Shown here: positions 20,917-33,800 of the stretch, piece by piece
Numbering within the stretch: the stretch's first letter is position 1
How the letters are laid out: each line of letters starts with the position of its first letter
Source: Glossina fuscipes
Lineage: Eukaryota > Arthropoda > Insecta > Diptera > Glossinidae
Assembly (NCBI RefSeq): GCF_014805625.2
Contig: NW_023998416.1
Coordinates: 30,940,068 to 31,004,067, forward strand
DNA length: 64,000 nucleotides
Reading direction: 5' to 3'
Program-made: the position numbers and the translations under genes
Notes under the pieces: generated by a model
Told to the model about the DNA's origin: nothing
The model's input: the letters and a program-made list of their open reading frames with translations, nothing else
The model's database searches: none

Positions 20917-23763
20917 AATAATTCCAAGAGTATGCGATAGAGTATAGTCAGCGGGTTAGAGCAGAGAAGTTTACATCTTTGATCTTCGTAAAGGATGTTT
21001 GTCGTTTATTTAAACCGGCTGCAAACTGTACCTGGTTATTTTGAAAACTGTATAGCCCCTTGGATGCTTCTTATGTCACTTCCTTATTGAGCCTCTTGTA
21101 TAATTTGTTCATCTAACTTTTCCATGAAATTTTATAACCTAAAGGCAAGGGTTACCTTCATTGTGGTGTATCGGTCTGACAACACACGCAAGATCTCTTC
21201 TCTCTACTTTCCCTTCCCGAAATCGGTTCGGATGGCTGTGAAGTAAAGGGATCGATTTTGAAATCACATTTTGCCGTCAACGGATGTCTGTTCATGAACT
21301 TGCAAAGCCTTCATAATTATAATCTTCACTAGTAAACTAAAATGGAATATGCGGAGATTAGGGCAACATGTATTAAAATGACATAAACAATTTATTTCGC
21401 ATAAACGCGATGCAATAATAAGGCGAGAAAAAACAGAAATGATTTGAATATGAAAATGAAACATAAATCGATTAAATATGCTGTCATTTCGCTTACAGAA
21501 TATTCTTGACGTACTCGAAAACGAAAGGGAACCAACTTATACAATGGAAACGCGTCAGCATACATATGAATATGTATGAATGCGCTTCATTTCTGTAAGA
21601 GTCCCCGCATTTAAAATCTGCTGTCGAATGTTGAATTTGCCCCCAAACCACCCTGATGTACGGCAAAAAACAATAATTATGTTAATTTCTCTGTCTTTTT
21701 ATTGCGCGTAAACAGATTTTAATCTGTCATTTTCGTTTTTAAATATCATGAAAATATATGCTTCTCTGCTTGTTTCCTTTCACGTTCTCCTCTTTCTCTT
21801 TATTTCAACATTATTTTAAGCTTTAAAAGCAAGCAATGAATTTTAAGTAGTTTTCTGCTTTTTTTTTTGCTGGATTCTGCCTGGTACCGAATTTCTGAAA
21901 ATGGTTTGTGGCAATTTTTTCCCGTTTTTTAGTCTTTATTTTCGCTTATTCGTTTATATCTTTCATTGAAATCCAATTTGTTGATGTATTCCATGTTTTC
22001 AACAGACAATGAATAAATACATCAACCGCATGCATAAAGCAGGCAAATGCAGCTTTTGATACGCAGTTCATATCCTTTTCTGAGAAGAGTAATAATTTTC
22101 TAAAGTAGACAGGGATTAATCATATGCCTCATATATAGTCTATATAGAAATTCAAGTTAACTTTAATGAAAAGAATTTTTTATAACCGAAAAAGTCTTCT
22201 AAAGATCTAAAGACAAAGGAAAATGTTACTTGCTTTGTCCATTGCTTTCAAAACCGTTAGCAACGGAAAACAATAAATGGTAGTTTACTCGATTTGCTGG
22301 TGGTCTCCAAATTTCTTCATCCTTGCTTAACTTTTATTCATCAGAGAAGTGTTCAAGAGTCGTATTGATCTATAAGTACTTCCTCGATAACTTTATTGTT
22401 ATTGAGTTTTCGGTGGTGTTATGTAAATTAGTACATGTTTTCTTCGTGTTGTTGTTGCGTGTGTGTATGGCGGCTTAAAATGTTATTTTTCATAATTTGT
22501 GCAATAAACAGAAATTTTTATTTATTGGTTACCATTTTCTTTACAAAGTTAAAACTCCTCCTCCCTATTCTGGGACTGTATCAATATTTTTATTTCCTTT
22601 TAAATGCCAAAAAAAATATTAAAAAAATAACGAAAATTACTTTTATTACATATTTATAAACCAAAAAATATACCTTACAATAATATTAAACCACTCGCAT
22701 GAAACGTTCACTGTATAACAAAGAGCGCAACGATTACGTATTTTAAACCAACCGACTCTCTTTAGATAGATTCAGTGATATAGTGATAATGCGGACAGAT
22801 TTTAGATTAATTGGAACATAGCGTACATTCTTTTGGAGACCTTTCATTAGCATTAACTAAATTTGAATGCGCGTGATTTGAGTTTTCATTTAGAAACAAT
22901 ACTCTGGTCACGATGTGAGGTGAGTCAGAGGAATATAGCTCGGAGTCTCTGAAAAACTTACTAATACTTGCAATCTTTTCCCTGCTTAACACTACTCTTT
23001 AGCCAGACTAAGAGAGAGAAAGATGAACATTTGCCTGATGTTATAATAAAACATAGGAACTTAACGTAAAATGAGTGATAAAATCACCCGGTTTATGAAA
23101 TTTACAACGAACGAATATCTACGGTTCTTAACTCATTGTGCGAAGTGCTGGTCAACTCCTATGAACTTAATGAGCAAACATTGTTTTTTTCTTAACTGAT
23201 TTATATTAATATAAATTTTTATGTTGGAACTAAAGTAGGATGGATGAGTTTCCCTCGGTCTTCTCTGTGAAATAAAACGAAGAAGATAATTTAAAACACC
23301 AATGTTCAGATTATGCGTTGGATGTGGTAGCTTTACCCTTTAAGTGGTTACATCGCTTTGATAGCAAATTGTTGAGAAAAGTGATTTCATGCTTGAAAAG
23401 TGATTTATATCTCAATATTCAGACGTTGCTCGTTTAATTCGCAATTAAATTCAAACAATGGCTTTCTAGACTCTGCGCCACTGATCGTTTTAGTGTAATG
23501 CGAAATCCCTACGCTCGGCAAATATAACAAAATACAGACCTTAACCTCGATTAACATTGATAGAGGTAGAGGTAGATGTTAACGTATACCTGAACTTGAA
23601 CTAAATCTTCTTGATTTTCGATTTTTCGTAATGGATTCAACTTTCATCACGGGTCACAATACCAAACAAAAGCACTTTTTCTGGTATTTCCATGGTAACA
23701 TTTCATTTCAGTCCTTGCTCCTTATCTATTACCCTTATCAGCTTTTAAGGAATACAAGTCAAA
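20917..23763. other. AT-rich stretch without recognised content
   Basis: No coding region or repeat family recognised. There is a GT-rich patch at 22445-22465. The open frames are short and without signatures. Confidence 0.55.
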
Positions 23764-23945
23764 ATAGGCCACGGCCTACCATTGAATAGTCTACAACCCT
23801 TCGCTTAATACAGTTATTCATACAACGACTTTTCAAACTATTCGAAGTGTTCGGAAAACTGATTCCATCCGAGCCATTTTTAATGTGTCATTGGGCCAAA
23901 GCACTTCAATGTATCAAATTTCATTCAAATGTCTCAGAAATTGCG
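23764..23945 (+). repeat. Second, dispersed copy of the 19853 repeat
   Basis: ATAGGCCACGGCCTACCATT, CCTTCGCTTAATACAGTTA, AACGACTTTTCAAACTA, TTGGGCCAAAGCACTTCA and TATCAAATTTCATTC appear in the order of the 19853-20140 copy, with one unit only. Same orientation, 3.9 kb away. Confidence 0.65.
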
Positions 23946-26900
23946 TCCCGTAAGTTGAATACACGTAACCATCGGTATGATTAACGGTGAGTCTGTTTCA
24001 AGTCCTTTTGAGTGTTGCACATACCCACACATATTTCATATACGTTTGTATCTAAAGTAGTGCAGGGTACAAAAACATATTTATTCAAATTTTTTTAATA
24101 TAATAAGCTTCCTTTGAAATCAAAAATCCAATGAAATTGGAAAAAGATACGTTAAACGTTAAAGAAACGTTTACTCTGAAGTAGTAATGACAGTTGCAGT
24201 GAACACGGTAGTAATAAGAGTTTCCACAAACTCTTTTTCGCCTAGATCTTGATCAGATTGATTGTAGGAAAATATTCCCGACGTATTCCACGATGAGATA
24301 TGCAGATCCGATGGTGATCACGAAGGGTTATACGTAGCAAAGCATTAGGGGAAATAGCAGTATATACTTGCGTCCGATTTAAAAGCGGAACCGTAAGCCA
24401 CAGTGGGAAAAACAACTGCGGAGAAAATTTGAGCTAAACAGGGAGCTCAGTGTTTACTTGATTCGTGCTCTTGTACCGAAATATGCCTGTACATGTTTGT
24501 ACCAAACCGGGTATTTTATTGTCGACGAAAAGAAAGAGAAGGTGGCTGTAGTCCAAAAAAACAAAAGTTCACAGCGTTCATGTTCGTTTTTGAACGCATA
24601 TTGAAGGTAGATACGATTACAGGAATCCCCCGGAAATCACATATGCAAAAACCACATGCAAAAGAATCATGGATGCCTTCTGGTATACGTGGGGGATCGA
24701 GTGCATTGATATATTGAAGAGAAAGTTGGCAAAGTTGACGAATTTAATTTTAAACAAAGGAAACTATTGATGTTTGTTGTACAAAACAAATCAAGAAAGT
24801 GTTAAAATATAATATATTATATGTACTACAGGTATATATTATACATTATGTACTACATATTATATATTTTTATATATTTTGTATTTTATATTAATACCAC
24901 TTATTTGCTTGGCCTCAAGGTTCTCATGCAATTCGTATTGTGATCACGTATTGAAAATCCGAACCAAACATAAATCAAAATATTTTAGTACAACTCCTTC
25001 GCTTTACCCCCGGTCCGGTTATATTAACAAATTGCTTATATAAAAGGAGAAAAGGCTCGCGCATAACGTTTCAAGACTGGCTATACTTCTGCTTCTTCGT
25101 CATCTTCTTCTTCTTGTGCTCTTTAAAAGGTGTTCAGTAATACCCAATAAAAGGGAAAATCACTGAATATACTTTCGACATACGCCCTCAAATGAAATGA
25201 AAGCCAAATCGAAAGAATTGAAATCAGATGAATGATAATTTCGTAAACATAAAATAATATCTTTGAAGGTTCAACTTCGCCTAAAGCGTATTTTGTTAAA
25301 TGAATTTATGAAATCAAAGTTAGAACTTGTAAGGACATCTTCTTTTTTCTATATCAATTTTTTAAAGTTAAGGAAGGAAATTTAACAAGTGATTGACACG
25401 GAGGAATTTTGAATTTAATATAAGCCCCTGAGGTTTATTGAAAATATCTAATCGCAATAAGGATGAATTAACATATCTCGATGCCTCAATATCAGTAAGT
25501 ATGAAAGTTAGTTGAGAAATCGTAATTATTCCAGACCAAAATAATCGGTATAATCATATAAAAAATTGTAACAAACAGAGTAATTTGCTGTACACAGAGT
25601 AATGCAAAGCAATAGAAAAGCTAGTTGAAGAAACATGTTACCCGCTTTCATGGTAAAACCATTGCCATGCAATATCCATCTAAAGGATACCGTATTTATG
25701 ACGCGAAAAAAGTGACCATTTCATGAAATTGCAACGAAAACAACAGTAACAACGACATTTGAACAACTTAATTTTCAGAAAGCATGCAAGGAAGCCAGAC
25801 ATATTACCGTACCATCATACACAGCACACTAACACGCGCTGGCATATAGCAAATACTTCAGAAGTAAAATGAAATTCAATTTTTTTTTTTTTATTTTTTT
25901 TTTTTTTATGCTATAATGCTTTTTCGGTACTTTTTGCAAAACGCCATTTATGTCTAACTAAAGACAAGGCAAACACACGCACACACTTATGGGTAAAACA
26001 AGATGATGGGTTGTTTTGTGCATACATGTTCGCATACACGGGCACATTTACCTTCTCAAATAAACTTTTTACTTAGAGAAAAAAAAATTTTCATAAATGG
26101 CGTATTTACTGCCAGCCATTGAGGAAAATTTCATTCAAAAAAGAAAAAACTGAAAAAAAAAAGAGAAAAAATATTAAAACACGAAATAATTACAATTACA
26201 ATTAATCAACACGACATACTAGTCAAACTTTCCTCGCACTAATGTACATACACGTACACGCACACACACGCAAACATACTCACACGCGCACATATAACAC
26301 TAGTTAATGGCCGGTCTTCGGCGAGAATGCATTTCTATGAAAGCGAACCGAAAAAGTCCAGCCAGTGTAAGGCACTTACGTGACACTTATTTGTGGATTG
26401 TATGTTTGTTGTTGGTTTGCTGCAGGGTTTTATTTGTCAGTCACTCATTTATGTGAGTTTGAGGTTTTCTTCTCTTTGTTTTCTTTTCTTTCCGATTTAA
26501 TTGCAAAAATAAACACGCATTTTTTAACAATTAATCGTGCTCTCTTCACTGCACACACACACATGCACAAACACATAACTATAATATGAAAAAGACTTGA
26601 AAAATTAAAAATTTCTTGCACAAAGTAGCACTTCTTGTTATTTTCGTGCCGATAGTGAAGAAGAAACCATTTTCAACATTAATAAAAATGAGAAAAGCAG
26701 AACATGCATTCTTTTTTATGTAAGTGTGTATGTATATGCGAATGCAGTAGGTACATGGGCAATAGTAATACGATTTTATTAGTCAACTAACTTTTCAATG
26801 ATTAATGATCAACACGAAATTGGTGGATATCGTTGAAATCCTGCTCTTGCGTTTAATGTTTTCATTAAAATATGGATTCCTTACGGGGAAATAATAATAG

Positions 26901-27700
26901 TTTTCATAATGATTATAAAAATTTTCTTTTTATCATGTTTTTCCAGTTTGTTAACTTAATGACATTAACTGCAATACATAAAATAGAACATGTTCTCGTT
27001 TAAGATATGCAATCGAAATTTTACACAAAGGCGGAATATAGTTGTTTAGCTCTTCACACTTAAATACAATTTACTTAGCGTATAAAGGATGCTTATCGGG
27101 GATTTTTTTCAATAAGGGAGCAGCGACTGCAAAGAGGTTTCGAGAACAATTTTGTGATGGAAGGTAAGTCTGAAATCAAAAGCAATTCAATGACCGGATT
27201 ATTGCAATTATTTCTCGGGTTTTTGCTGATCGTCGAGTAGTTCGTCTGTGGTAGACAGTTGCTGCCACTGGGTATGGAATAGTAAAAGCGCGCCGATGAC
27301 TGCATTACTCTCATAATATCTTTGTAATTATCAGTTAACAGTCGAGACCGCCCCGTACGACATGATTAGCTTATGGTTTTGCTCTCTACAATCTCTAAAA
27401 ATCCCTAGCAAGGAAAGCATTCCGGAAAGGCTCTCTGATCTCTTTGTTTATAATAGAATGTTTACGGAATGTCAGCCTTGCAGTTAAAACCTAATTAGAC
27501 GAAGAATTATATGCAAGCAATAATTGAAGAGACTGTGTATGAGCCAAACTGTCCACTCTGGAGAAGACGAGGTCTATCCAGCACCTCTAATTACTTATCG
27601 ATCTAATCGAGAGCATCGTTAATGCACCGAATCCATTCATCAAGACTTCGTAGTGCGCCATCGTACCTTCCGTTCGTATTGAAATATGCGTGCGGTTCTT
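23946..27700. other. Gene-free AT-rich stretch
   Basis: Holds TA-rich sequence at 24810-24890, T-runs at 25879-25907, and CA-rich patches at 25975-25990, 26245-26300 and 26550-26575. No coding region is recognised. Confidence 0.55.
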
Positions 27701-27734
27701 ATTCACGCGTGTGAAATAAGGAGCGAGCGCCCTA

Positions 27735-27890
27735 ACATCTGTGCTCTCCATAGTTCAGGCTGGAATGTTTTCAGTTAATCGGCATTACGCGCCATAGCTC
27801 GTCCATTCGCTTTACCGTCACATCTTCGATTGCCATCCAATAGCTTTTCCATAGATTTTCAATGTCCAATGCTAGGCACTTAACGACGCT
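27735..27890 (-). pseudogene. Possible Tc1-like transposase C-terminal relict
   Basis: On the minus strand one frame reads VKCLALDIENLWKSYWMAIED, of which LDIENLW recalls the DLNPIENLW box of Tc1-like transposases. It is followed by VTVKRMDELWRVMPIN, which recalls the usual DELW region a few residues before the C-terminus. The first and third catalytic residues and the rest of the protein are not seen. The match is short, so chance is possible. Confidence 0.28.
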
Positions 27891-30800
27891 ACTACTTCTT
27901 TACCTCCCTTCATATATCGTAGACACCTTATGGATCTTGAAACCTCTGTAATGGCCAACTGGTAAATAGAGAAATCTGCAACGAAGCCTGCCGATGCCTT
28001 CCGAGAAGATATTTAAAGACAATTAAGATACAGAAAAGGAAAAAATTGAAACGACTCTCTTGCCAGCCCAAGAGATTCTGATTTGTTTTTAAATATGCAC
28101 GCTCTAGTCGAAGATGGTTGCAACGAAGCCCAAACCTGAACTTATGTTTTTGCTTTCGTCATAACGACGGGATGAAGTGAAATGAGGAAATAAAATACGA
28201 CGGTGCACTCATAGAGACCGGATATGAATTATTAACTATAGACAAAACCGTTTCATCAAAGTAGATTTCGTTAACGTAAAAGACAAAGGATAACGGTAAA
28301 AATAGGACAGAAGGCATGAGTATTTGTTAAAGTATTCAAACGCGGAGGTGGTGGAAAACGGAAACAGGTACACAAAGCACACAAAAATTTTAACTTAAAA
28401 AAACAAAAACAAAAGCAAAAAAAAGAAAGAAAATTTAATTATGTGTAAGTTTGCTCGTCTTAGTTCAGATTTTTTCTCTCTCTCTTTCTGTCTTCACAAA
28501 CGGAAAAAAAAAAGAAAAATATTTTTATTTGACATTTCTTCGCCGTATCGCAAGGTATGATGGATGAGTGTCAGCATTTGAAATTAAGCTGACACCGCTA
28601 GATATGGGGGAAAAGGGGGTGGAAAAGAATTCTTTTAATTCATTAGAGTGAATTAAAAAAAAGAAAAGAAAATGGGATAAAAAGAACATTTTTTCTTCAT
28701 TAAAATTTCGTCGTAACATGAAGAAATGAGCTGGGAATATATATACGGAACCGCGACAGGAATGCTGGCTGCCAAATTAAATCAACAAAATTAAGCATCA
28801 AACGGGAAGTTGCTTGCTGCCTTTGTTTTCCTAAGAAGATTAATTTAATTTTTAGAATAAGAAATTTAATTAATTAAATCAACTATGAAAGAAAAAAAAC
28901 AAAAAATATCTTCTCTGACAGTTATAAAGGAAACGTTGGCGCCTTTCAGATAACACATGACACTTGCGGTTTCCTACCGTTATTGTTTGTTTGTTGTCTT
29001 CAAGCACAATAATACGCAAAAGGAAGAACGAAAGAAAGAAATAAAGAGAGTGACCTTCGGATAGCTGCTCATGTTTGCGATAATGACCGTTACAGTTCCC
29101 GTTAATATTTGTTGTCTTTGCTAATACGTTTCGTTCTTTGCTTTTTGTTTTTTTGCTTTTTTGCTTTTTTCTAGCAAGTGTCAAAATACTGAAATATTGA
29201 AATTCTGTTGAAAAAAAAAGAAGCAAAGCAATGCAAAGCAAGGCAAAGAAAAGGGGAAACATGAAGGATTCGATCTACAATAACAATTGATAACCACACA
29301 CTCCTGAACGGCGCCTTCATATGGTTTTCTGCTCAATTTAAGTTGAAACTTACCAACCAACCGTACACGGAATGTGACACCATACTACCACAATTACATC
29401 ACATACATCACAAACGAGACATATACATAGCCAGTGTATATACTTAACCTAAGTACTTGTAGAGACTTATGTTTGTGCAGGTATTGTTGTAGTACCCTAA
29501 GTAAGTTCAGCTTATATCAGCTTTCATGTTCAATAGGTTTGTGTGTTTATGTAATGACATTTTGCCTTTAAGAATGAAAAGACTATGGCCTTAATGCGCC
29601 TTTGTATGTGTGCGACTTTGCTTTAAATTTTTTCTCCTTAATTTTTCTGTTTTCTGTTTTCTGTTTTTTTTTTTTATTTTTTTCAAACTTTCAGCACTTG
29701 TTTTATTATTTAAAAGTCTGTGGCCATGTGTCGTAGTATATGTTTTTCTGTGTATTGTTGTCCTTATTGTTGTTGTTGTTTTGTGTTGTTTGTTTGCCCT
29801 TTTTTCATATATTTTTTGTGTTTTTTTTATTTTTTTATTTTTTTTATTATTATTCCTATTCTGTTTTCTATTCTATTGGTTTTGTGGTATGTGGCGCCAC
29901 CTTGAGTTTCACCTTTTAATTTATTTGTGCATATATAAAGCATAAGAAACCTTAGTCCTACCGTAACACATGTCACTTGTTATTGTTATTTGCCTTCGTA
30001 ACTGACTGTTGCATTGCCTTTTATTGTAAGACGATACCTATCAATTTTGTCATCATTTGGTTTCTTTCCCCTTTGTGGTTTCATTATTACGTTGATTATG
30101 ATTTGAATTAACATTATTTAGTATAGAAAAAAGTTAATAAAAAAATATGATCTAAGTAACGGTGCTTTTTATTTCTCATGAAATTTTTACCGACTGTCTC
30201 TTTTTTTTGAAGTGAAATGAAAAAAAGACAAAACCTTGAAAAATCCTAGCGCGTGTTTGTTGTCAGTTTGTTGGGATATATAGAAATCTCTGGATTTTTT
30301 TTTTTTTACTCCAAGCCCCTGAGAGGAACACATCCCAATGGCAGTCGTCATTAAATGTGTATACGCTTTATGGGTTTAATTAACACGTTCGCGGACAGCA
30401 GAAAATGACAGTTAAATCATTTTCAAATTAGTTGTGGCATCCGAGTACATTTTCTAAGGGCAGTTAGAAGATCACATTTTAATTGATATATGCAAGGAAT
30501 GCTATAAAATTCACGACAATATGGATCAAATTTTTCAACTGGGATGACATGGATACTGTACTATTCATATTAGATATATAATGAGAAAAAAAAATTGAAT
30601 AATTTTTTTTAAGAATGAGAAATAAATTAAAACTCTAAGACGGCAAAAAAAAGTTTTTTTGGCAATAAAAATTGATAGCAAATACCATTTTGTCTCAAAA
30701 AGTAAATATGGAAAACTTTGAATCCGTTGACTCAATTCTTGTCTCAGACAATTTCTCTTTTCGAATATCAAAAAAAAAAAATTAGCCTTTTGCTGCTCAT

Positions 30801-33800
30801 TACTCAAAAACGACAACAGACACAACGATTAAAATTTGTATTTATATTTTATAAGCGGTTCAGCAGCAGCCGTACAAAATGGAAAAATCAACCACGCCTA
30901 CTCAGTTTTATAAAATGTTAAAATTTCTCGCTTTTGTCAAAACGGTTGCAGCGTTCAGCAAGTAGTCTCACAGACCTTGTAAGGTTGATATCTTATTAAC
31001 CAGTATCTAGTCTGACTCTCTACAGACATTTTAGTTACTACGTCTGTTCACTTCTCGGTTAGTTGCTATGGAAAACTTACTCTTGATCGCAAGGATGAAG
31101 TTATCGGCTTCAAATTTGGCATTTTCTATCACTTATAGAAGAAATGAAATCTTAGCGAAATATTAATTTCTCTCGGCTTCTTTTTCTCCTTTCTGTTTCT
31201 TTTGGAAGTCGAACAGAATCGAAAATGGGGAAAATTGTTAAGTGAACGAAGCTATCGTTGTTTACAAAAGCAGTATACCGTTATTCTTGACAGGTGGATT
31301 TAATAGCTATCGATACTTTCTGTTAGATATCATTTCGTACGATTGACTGCCTGCCATAAGCTGTTGATTTGTTATTTACTTTTCATGAAGACATCTTATG
31401 TTTGTTTGTGCTTTGGTTTACACGACTCCAGCCGATAGCCGTAGATGCTAGTGCTTTCAAGAGTTTAGTCTTAGAATTCATTTCTCTGGCCAAACTAATA
31501 AAAAACTAATTATAAAAATAATTGCTAAGAAAATGTTTAAAAATTTGTTACTAAAACGCGACATAAAAATTAAAAAGCAAGCTTGTCGTGATTTTCGAAG
31601 TTTTACTGCAGATATTTTTTAGAAACACTGCCCTGAAGGTTACTCTCAATATTCTTTGTAAATATACGTACGTTTTACTAAACTACCCGACACAAATCGA
31701 CCGGAAACCAGCGTGGTTGTCACGTTCAAAACCCTTTGCAGCTAGTCGATGAGCAACGCCAATCATGACAGATAGGTTTTGAGGAAATCCGAAAATTTCA
31801 GCCTAAAGAATTGACGTGAGGGCAGACACCAAATGAGGACGATAAAAGTAAACTGAGGAACTCAGACTTTAGACTGGATGGGTCATTAACATTTATGCAT
31901 TTAAGTAGCCCTTAGGTTAAAGACGAGCAAAGGTTTTTTCACTAAAGTACACGCGTTTTGGTAATTTATGGATTAAACATACAATTGGAGCAACAAGCCT
32001 CGATGGCCCGACGAGCTGGCACACAGCGTCAAGCTAAACAAGGTTCTCTTCAACTGAATTTTCAATCTTTACAAGCAGATCGTTAAAAGAAAGAATTGAA
32101 GAAAACATTCTACGATTATTATTTATTTTTATCCCACGAAATGTGTTGCCAATTGTTCTATAAATTAACCTCTTCTGTCCCCAAACTTTTCTCAATTCAA
32201 TTATTATTCACAACGGCTGTTATGTATTTTAAATCCCATTGTCTAACGCAAATAACAACGAATTAAGGCGAACGGGTAGCTTTCAGCCTAAATATTTGTA
32301 GCTAACGTGAGTTTTTAGCTTAGTGTAGGATCTTTTTACCTAAGAGTTCCTTTCTTCAAAGTCTGATATAGTCATATAATGTCAGATAACCTTCAAGGTC
32401 TGATTATACATATACGTATGTAAATATATGTACATAAGTCTAGTCACTAAGGATAGGTATGGTACGATAGACCGACAAGATTTGTAGGTGGAGGGGTGGG
32501 GAAAAAGTGTTATTGTTTGAGGACGTTAGTCCACGAGCTGAAGAGTTGGGACATTTGGCTTTAAAGGCCGGCAGGATATTGAGAGACAAAGGTATACGAG
32601 CAGCTTCAGCACCAGGCTACAAAGTAGATTCCCATATCACGTTATATTCACTCAAAGTTTGGTAGTAATCCGTGGATGGTTTTATTAAGGGCTTTTAAGA
32701 AAATCGATTCCTTCTGTAAAAATTGACTATATGGACTCCTCACAACTGCTAAAAGGGTTTAAAAACGCTATGTTGATATTACACAAAATGGCGGACCAAC
32801 AAAGTCGTAAATATTTTGGACTAACAAAGAATTTTCCTAAGTCGTTTTTATTAAAAATATTTTTTCAAAGTCAAATTTTATTGATTGCATTTATGTTTAA
32901 AAACAAGTTCAACTAAATGCAGTGGCGTTTAGTTATGATTTTGTTTTCATATATTTTTTCTATCTAATAAATACAAACTAAATTACATTAAAGGCTAATA
33001 ATGCATTTAAATACATAGCTTAGACCATTAACTTAGACTATACTGTCATCGGGCGGTATATGAAGCCTGAAACACAACATACTCAGTAGCAAAACATTGC
33101 AATATTTGTCAAAATTTGCATATAAATAATTTATGGTTAATATTGTAAATGAACGAGAAATGTCTGGAAAAGCCGTATGGGTGTGTCTTACTGGTACTGG
33201 TTTCGTTTCTTCTTTCTTACTTTTAGATGTGTAATGTATTCTTAAGCAAAACACGTATAAACCATTCATCATAAAATACGGGCATAAATATTATATATAT
33301 GCATGCATACATACATGCACACACACACTATATAATAATATATATATTTATATATAAACGAATATATATATAAAGAAATATTTGAAAGAGTCGTCGTATA
33401 CCACCCATTTGCCATATCATTGGTTTACGTTCGTAATTAAATTTTTTCTTGTACATATTTTGAAGATTTTAATATTGCGGTCTCTCTTCAAGAGTGCTAT
33501 GCGGAGGCAAAACTATATGTTATGTGTATATATATATATATGACATATCTATATATATGTGTTTTTGTAATTGTGTTTATTTATGTCCATGTATAAGTTA
33601 ATTACTTTTCACAGTTGATGTTTGTGTATGAATAAAAATTGTGTGTGTTTGTTACACACAAAGCACAGTGACATTTGCATATAGGTATGCGTGTACGTAT
33701 GTGCACGCTTGCAAAGGCTACTTACTTACAATGAAATGGTTGCAAGTGCTCGCAGTAGTGGCCTGTTCGCGTATATCGGTTTATGTCTATATGCAAATTT

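Noticed and set aside
28879..29262. 127 aa minus-strand open frame
   Set aside because: Phe/Leu- and Lys-rich low-complexity translation of A/T-rich tracts; no recognisable protein family.
29610..29945. 111 aa plus-strand open frame that looks like membrane segments
   Set aside because: Poly-Phe/Leu/Val translation of T-rich and TTG-repeat DNA; composition alone explains the hydrophobicity.
32905..32935. CAGTGGCG motif resembling a DNA-transposon terminal repeat
   Set aside because: No inverted partner was found in the neighbourhood.
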